Shown here in pieces: positions 44,333 through 49,400 of a stretch of 49,400 nucleotides of DNA; position 1 is the first letter of the stretch; every line of letters begins with the position of its first letter. The notes under the pieces were generated by a model that was not told the origin of the DNA, did not search any database, and saw nothing but the letters and a program-made list of their open reading frames with translations. Origin of the DNA: Paracoccaceae bacterium (lineage in GTDB: Bacteria; Pseudomonadota; Alphaproteobacteria; Rhodobacterales; Rhodobacteraceae); assembly GCA_024742835.1 (NCBI GenBank), contig JANSXS010000020.1, positions 1 to 49,400 of the forward strand. Direction: 5' to 3'. Position numbers and translations under genes: made by a program.

Positions 44333-45205
44333 TTAGCTGTCCAGAATGACCCTGACGGCCCGTTCTTCGATATTCACATACTCCGCCGCCTGCGGCACCG
44401 CGCGCATCAGCCCCGGCAAAAGCGCCTTGTAGCGATCCGCCGAAAGATCCTGCAACGCGGCGCGGATATCCTCGGCTGACTGGCACAGGATCATGCCAGA
44501 CGTGTCCATGAACGCCGCGATATTCGGACAGCCCCAGTAGATCGGCACGGTCCGGCACAGCACCGCGTCCACCAGCTTTTCCGTGAAATAATTCGGCTCG
44601 CGGACATTTTCGATGATCACCGAAAACCGGTAGGGCGCCAGCCCATCGGCCTTGGCCGCAAAGGGCTTGTAGCCGCCGCCCATCACGTCCACGTCAAGTC
44701 CCCGATCCGCGACATGATCCGCAATCTCATGGCGCAGCGCATGGCCTTCCAGCTTGCGCTTGGCCGAAGCGATCAACGAACAGGCGCGGGTCTTGGTCAG
44801 ATCCAGCGTCGTCCAGTCGCCAACCCAAGTGCAGCCAAGCGGAAACAGCACGCCATTCGGGATGGCGTCAAGCAGATCCGCATTCGAGGCCAGCACGCGG
44901 TGGAACCGGCGGTGGGTGACGCGCAACATCCGCATGTGGCTACCGTGGATCGCCTCAGGCTCCAGCACCATGACAGACAGGCGCGCCCGTGTGCCCGTCC
45001 ATGGCCGAATGTGCAGGGCGTTGCTTGTGAAAACCACCAGATGATCGCAAGCCGCCAGATCCCCGAGGGCCTTGTGCGCGCCGCGCAACCGCTCTGGACG
45101 GCCGCGCGGCCAGACCAGATCATCCAGTTTCACCCGGTCAGGACGCAGGCGCGGCTTGACGTGATGCGGCATGACGGCGATGGCCGGACGCGGGTCAGAG
45201 GGCAT
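44333..45205 (-). CDS. Fucosyltransferase-like (GT10-type) glycosyltransferase
   Basis: The 290-residue protein carries the GT10 C-terminal nucleotide-sugar motif: Y-R-F-S-V-I-I-E-N followed by Y-F-T-E-K-L-V-D-A-V-L-C-R-T-V-P-I-Y-W-G at about residues 200-225. GT10 enzymes use GDP-fucose or other GDP-sugars in alpha-1,3/1,4 linkages. No membrane helix or signal is visible, so it acts in the cytoplasm on a lipid-linked or other acceptor. ATG 45205 is chosen; the frame stays open upstream but without family sequence. The N-terminus is Arg/Pro-rich. The donor and acceptor are not known. Confidence 0.8.
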   Translation of the reverse strand: MPSDPRPAIAVMPHHVKPRLRPDRVKLDDLVWPRGRPERLRGAHKALGDLAACDHLVVFTSNALHIRPWTGTRARLSVMVLEPEAIHGSHMRMLRVTHRRFHRVLASNADLLDAIPNGVLFPLGCTWVGDWTTLDLTKTRACSLIASAKRKLEGHALRHEIADHVADRGLDVDVMGGGYKPFAAKADGLAPYRFSVIIENVREPNYFTEKLVDAVLCRTVPIYWGCPNIAAFMDTSGMILCQSAEDIRAALQDLSADRYKALLPGLMRAVPQAAEYVNIEERAVRVILDS

Positions 45206-45437
45206 GACAGGCTCGTTTACAATTCCGCGCCGTCTTAGGGCGGATGGGTCTTGGGAGCAATACCGGGCGATCATGGCCCTTGCCCCCATTGTCACCTGCC
45301 GAACAGCCGCTATATGCCGATGGGGGCGCTGCGGCGTCGCGTTTGTCACCTTTCCCTGTTTACTATCGGAGACTTCTGGCTTTGATCCCCCGAACGCCCC
45401 ACCCCGCCCCATGCCCCAAAGCACTTGGATCTGGCTC

Positions 45438-45929
45438 ATGACCGGGATGCGCGAGACGTTCATCACCGCAATGCGGCAGGTCGCGGCGACGGTCACTGTG
45501 GTGACAACGGACGGCCCCGGTGGCAAGGCCGGTGCCACCGTCAGCGCGTTCACGTCGCTGTCGGCGGACCCGCCATCGGTACTGGTATGCCTGAAATCCG
45601 ACAGCAGCATCGCCCGCGCGATCGAGGTCAACGGCACCTTTGCCGTCAATATCCTGCCCGAGGATGCGGAGCACGTGGCGCGCCAGTTTGCTGGCCTGTT
45701 CGACAAGCAATCGCCGGACCGCTTTCACGGGGTAGAGGTGCTGGACACCGATTACGGCCCGCTTCTGCCAGGCGCGACGGCCTTTACCTGCGAGCTGACA
45801 AACCGGCATATGCACGGCAGCCATGCGATTTGCATCGGCAATGTTGCGGGCATATCGGACGCGGGCCAGCGCCCATTGGCCTATATGAGCGGCGGTTTTC
45901 ACATTGTGCGACCCAAGGAGCCGACCTGA
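45438..45929 (+). CDS. Flavin reductase-like domain protein
   Basis: The 163-residue protein has the flavin-reductase fold: F-I-T-A-M-R-Q-V-A-A-T-V-T-V-V-T-T, then G-A-T-V-S-A-F-T-S-L-S-A-D-P-P-S-V-L-V-C-L and the N-G-T-F-A-V-N-I-L segment. It would supply reduced FMN or FAD to a partner monooxygenase, or act alone. No partner gene is near. The start is ambiguous between 45411, 45438 and 45447; 45438 is used here. It is divergent from the glycosyltransferase gene. Confidence 0.87.
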   Translation: MTGMRETFITAMRQVAATVTVVTTDGPGGKAGATVSAFTSLSADPPSVLVCLKSDSSIARAIEVNGTFAVNILPEDAEHVARQFAGLFDKQSPDRFHGVEVLDTDYGPLLPGATAFTCELTNRHMHGSHAICIGNVAGISDAGQRPLAYMSGGFHIVRPKEPT

Positions 45930-46029
45930 AACCACGCGCCGCGCCACGATAAAGCGCCCCATGCGACAAATTTTTGCCCGGATCACTGCCTAAAAAGCAT
46001 AGTCAAGATCGTTAACAGAGGTTTTGACT

Positions 46030-46647
46030 ATGGCGTGTCCCGAAACTGTGAATGGCCCCGAGTGGCGCCGCGTATCCATGGGCTCTGTACCCGCTGGCGC
46101 GACGGCGCTGGACCTGTCTGGACCGCGCAAAACCGAACGGGTGACGATGCGGGCCCTGCGCATGGCAGGGATCGCGCTGATCGCGGGGGCCATTCTGGTG
46201 TGGTTTCTGATCGACCCCCAGACATCTGCAAATGCGACCCTGCCCGCCGGATCGCTTGGATCGCTGATGGTGATCGCCGGTCTGGCCGTCTTTGCTTTTG
46301 GCACCCGCGGGTTACGTCGACAGGTCGTGAACATGAACAGCGGCACGCTGTGCCTGAGCAAAGTCAACATGCAGGATCGGCCGCATGGCCCGCAAGAAAT
46401 CAAACTCGCCGACATCGAAAGGGTTTTCCTGCACCCGGCCGACACGCCGGGCGGGGACTGCACGCTTTTGATACAGCTGGCAGACACGTCCGCCCCCGTG
46501 GTCGGGCTTTCCGGCGATACGCGGGAAATCGAAAGCCTGCACCGACAACTCTGCGCGGTCATGCAATCGGCCCACGGCATGGCCAAACCGCCCAACTTGC
46601 GTCTCGACGACGATCATACCGGCAGGCGGCAACGGTTTTCAGCCTGA
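46030..46647 (+). CDS. Hypothetical membrane protein with two N-terminal helices
   Basis: The 205-residue protein has two hydrophobic helices, about residues 45-61 and 77-92, joined by a short polar loop. A soluble C-terminal part of about 110 residues follows, with beta-rich sequence (L-C-L-S-K-V-N..., I-K-L-A-D-I-E-R-V-F-L, C-T-L-L-I-Q-L-A-D). That layout recalls small membrane-anchored PH-like domains, but I do not recognise the family. A TTG two codons earlier is also a possible start. Confidence 0.65.
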   Translation: MACPETVNGPEWRRVSMGSVPAGATALDLSGPRKTERVTMRALRMAGIALIAGAILVWFLIDPQTSANATLPAGSLGSLMVIAGLAVFAFGTRGLRRQVVNMNSGTLCLSKVNMQDRPHGPQEIKLADIERVFLHPADTPGGDCTLLIQLADTSAPVVGLSGDTREIESLHRQLCAVMQSAHGMAKPPNLRLDDDHTGRRQRFSA

Positions 46648-46674
46648 ACGGCACACCACCCGGCACAAAAAAGC

Positions 46675-46706
46675 AAAGGCCGCCCCAAACCGGGACGGCC
46701 CTTTTT
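46675..46706. terminator. Bidirectional terminator between the membrane protein gene and groL
   Basis: AAGGCCGCCCC and CGGGACGGCCCTT pair with one bulge around aaac, followed by TTTTTCG on the plus strand. On the minus strand the same stem is followed by TTTGCTTTTTT. It serves both convergent genes. Confidence 0.75.
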
Positions 46707-46729
46707 CGTCACGCCATGGACGCGGCTGA

Positions 46730-48421
<1,692 letters not shown>

Positions 48422-48434
48422 TCAGATGCAGCGT

Positions 48435-48746
48435 TCAGGCGGCTTGCGCGGCCTTGTCGTCATCCATGATACCCAGGATGTCGCTTTCCTTCATGATCAG
48501 CAGCTCTTCGCCACCCACCGTGACTTCGGTGCCCGACCACTTGCCGAACAGGATGCGATCGCCAGCCTTCACGGCCATGTCGATCAGCTCTCCGTTGTCC
48601 TTGCGTGCGCCGTCCCCACAGGCAACGACTTCGCCTTCGCTTGGCTTTTCCTTGGCGCTGTCGGGAATGATCAGCCCGCCAGAGGTTTTTTCTTCGCTTT
48701 CAACGCGGCGTACGAGGACGCGGTCATGCAGCGGTTTAAATGCCAT
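48435..48746 (-). CDS. groES: Co-chaperonin GroES (10 kDa)
   Basis: The 103-residue protein starts [14 protein letters not shown] and has the mobile-loop sequence [12 protein letters not shown] and the closing [17 protein letters not shown]. It caps the GroEL ring. Its start at 48746 follows a GGAG-type site. The C-terminus D-D-K-A-A-Q-A-A is a few residues longer than usual. Confidence 0.97.
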   Translation of the reverse strand: MAFKPLHDRVLVRRVESEEKTSGGLIIPDSAKEKPSEGEVVACGDGARKDNGELIDMAVKAGDRILFGKWSGTEVTVGGEELLIMKESDILGIMDDDKAAQAA

Positions 48747-48808
48747 GTCTTTGGCTCCTTGGCTCAAAGTTTGCTCCCGAGGTCGCCCGACCCTTCGGCA
48801 CGACCCCG

Positions 48809-48835
48809 TTAGCACTCACATCGGTCGAGTGCCAA
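48809..48835. promoter_or_regulatory. CIRCE element (HrcA operator) of groES-groL
   Basis: TTAGCACTC-N9-GAGTGCCAA matches the CIRCE consensus TTAGCACTC-N9-GAGTGCTAA with one change. It lies 62 bases upstream of groES. HrcA should repress the operon and release it on heat shock. Confidence 0.9.
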
Positions 48836-48963
48836 CGACGCATAGCTAAGGACCGATCACGAAGCTGTCAACATCCACATGATGAAAAATTTCCACTTCT
48901 CATTGCGGCCCGTCAAACCGGCCAATAGCGTGTCGACACAGCATGATTTCAAGGGGGCAAGAC

Positions 48964-49400
48964 ATGATTTGGCGGCTTATCACGGCGTTGACGATCACCC
49001 TTGGTCTGGCAAGCACGGCAACCGCACAGGACACCACCTGCGGCGGGCGCGACCTTGTTTCCGGGCTTGACGCGCAACAGGCGCAGACGCTGCGCGATGC
49101 CGTCGCGGATGTCAGATACCCAGAGGGCCTGCTGTGGCGGGCCACGCGCGGCGACACATTGATCGACATCTTCGGCACCTACCATTTTCGCCACCGCGCC
49201 ACGCAAGCACATCTTGAGCGGCTGACACCGCTGATCGCGCGCGCCGACAAGGTGTATCTGGAAATCTCCAACGCCGATCAGGCCGAGATGCAAGACGCGA
49301 TGGGGCGTGACCCGTCGATGATGTTCCTGACAGAGGGGCCCACCCTGATCGACCTGCTGGGAGAAAAGGACTGGACCGCCTATGCCGACGCCATGCGCGC
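48964..49400 (+). CDS. TraB/GumN family protein, N-terminal part (runs past the window end)
   Basis: The frame is open from ATG 48964 to the window end, at least 145 residues. A signal peptide of about 21 residues (M-I-W-R-L-I-T-A-L-T-I-T-L...A-T-A) precedes the TraB/GumN domain, which shows the catalytic-type G-T-Y-H-F-R-H motif (GxxH) and the P-L-I-A-R-A-D-K-V-Y-L-E-I segment. The family has a possible metalloprotease fold, but its role is mostly unknown. CAAGGGGGCAAGAC precedes the ATG. It is divergent from groES. Confidence 0.82.
   Translation, partial: MIWRLITALTITLGLASTATAQDTTCGGRDLVSGLDAQQAQTLRDAVADVRYPEGLLWRATRGDTLIDIFGTYHFRHRATQAHLERLTPLIARADKVYLEISNADQAEMQDAMGRDPSMMFLTEGPTLIDLLGEKDWTAYADAMR

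Overview
The window is a stretch of alphaproteobacterial chromosome, most likely from the Roseobacter group of the Rhodobacteraceae. Reasons: high-GC coding sequence with many ATGA stop/start overlaps, a class I lysyl-tRNA synthetase, the block tRNA-Phe/yacG/RNase E-G/maf/infA, a lone Hint-domain protein, a divergent Lrp/trxB pair and a one-piece ATP sulfurylase/APS kinase. No species can be named from sequence alone.

Layout. 1-2206 is an accessory, visibly lower-GC segment: the 3' end of an IS3-family element inserted inside a tyrosine integrase, an HxlR regulator divergent from a two-gene DUF1330 unit, and a dense array of AACAC-N-GTGTT palindromes that stops just short of the 3' end of tRNA-Phe. 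This looks like one end of an integrated island. From 2207 on the sequence is core genome. 2356-5348 is a minus-strand cluster (nitrilase-family hydrolase, infA, maf, RNase E/G, yacG). 5349-6083 holds no recognisable gene. 6084-10102 has a fatty acid desaturase, a periplasmic rhodanese, a Prx5 peroxiredoxin and the phosphatidylethanolamine pair pssA/psd. 10360-14329 is dabB-dabA, a proton-coupled inorganic-carbon uptake system. 14469-17856 is the dTDP-L-rhamnose operon (rfbC-B-D-A) with its own terminator, followed by a methyltransferase, a cytochrome c lipoprotein and lysyl-tRNA synthetase.

21191-26540 carries a TerB-like protein, a stand-alone RAM-domain protein and a complete branched-chain amino-acid-type ABC importer (livK-H-M-G-F). 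It converges on a RamA-like ferredoxin/ASKHA protein and a CaiB/BaiF CoA-transferase. 30014-38805 is mostly housekeeping: an isochorismatase-fold protein lacking its catalytic residues, aroA, a hydroxyacid dehydrogenase, csaA, proC, ybjN, ubiK, and the coupled lgt-midA-pgeF operon. 39094-42006 contains a 42-residue basic protein, the degenerate Hint protein, an Lrp regulator and trxB. 42179-44248 is a continuous frame joining an EPS-type MarR winged helix to ATP sulfurylase and APS kinase. A GT10-like glycosyltransferase, a flavin reductase, a two-helix membrane protein, CIRCE-controlled groES-groL and the start of a TraB/GumN protein close the window.

The observations most worth a second look are the MarR-Sat-APS kinase frame, the palindrome array at the tRNA-Phe/island junction, the integrase whose stop codon comes from the IS end, the DAB operon, and two apparent pseudoenzymes (isochorismatase fold and Hint). 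No clearly novel multigene defence or mobile system was found.
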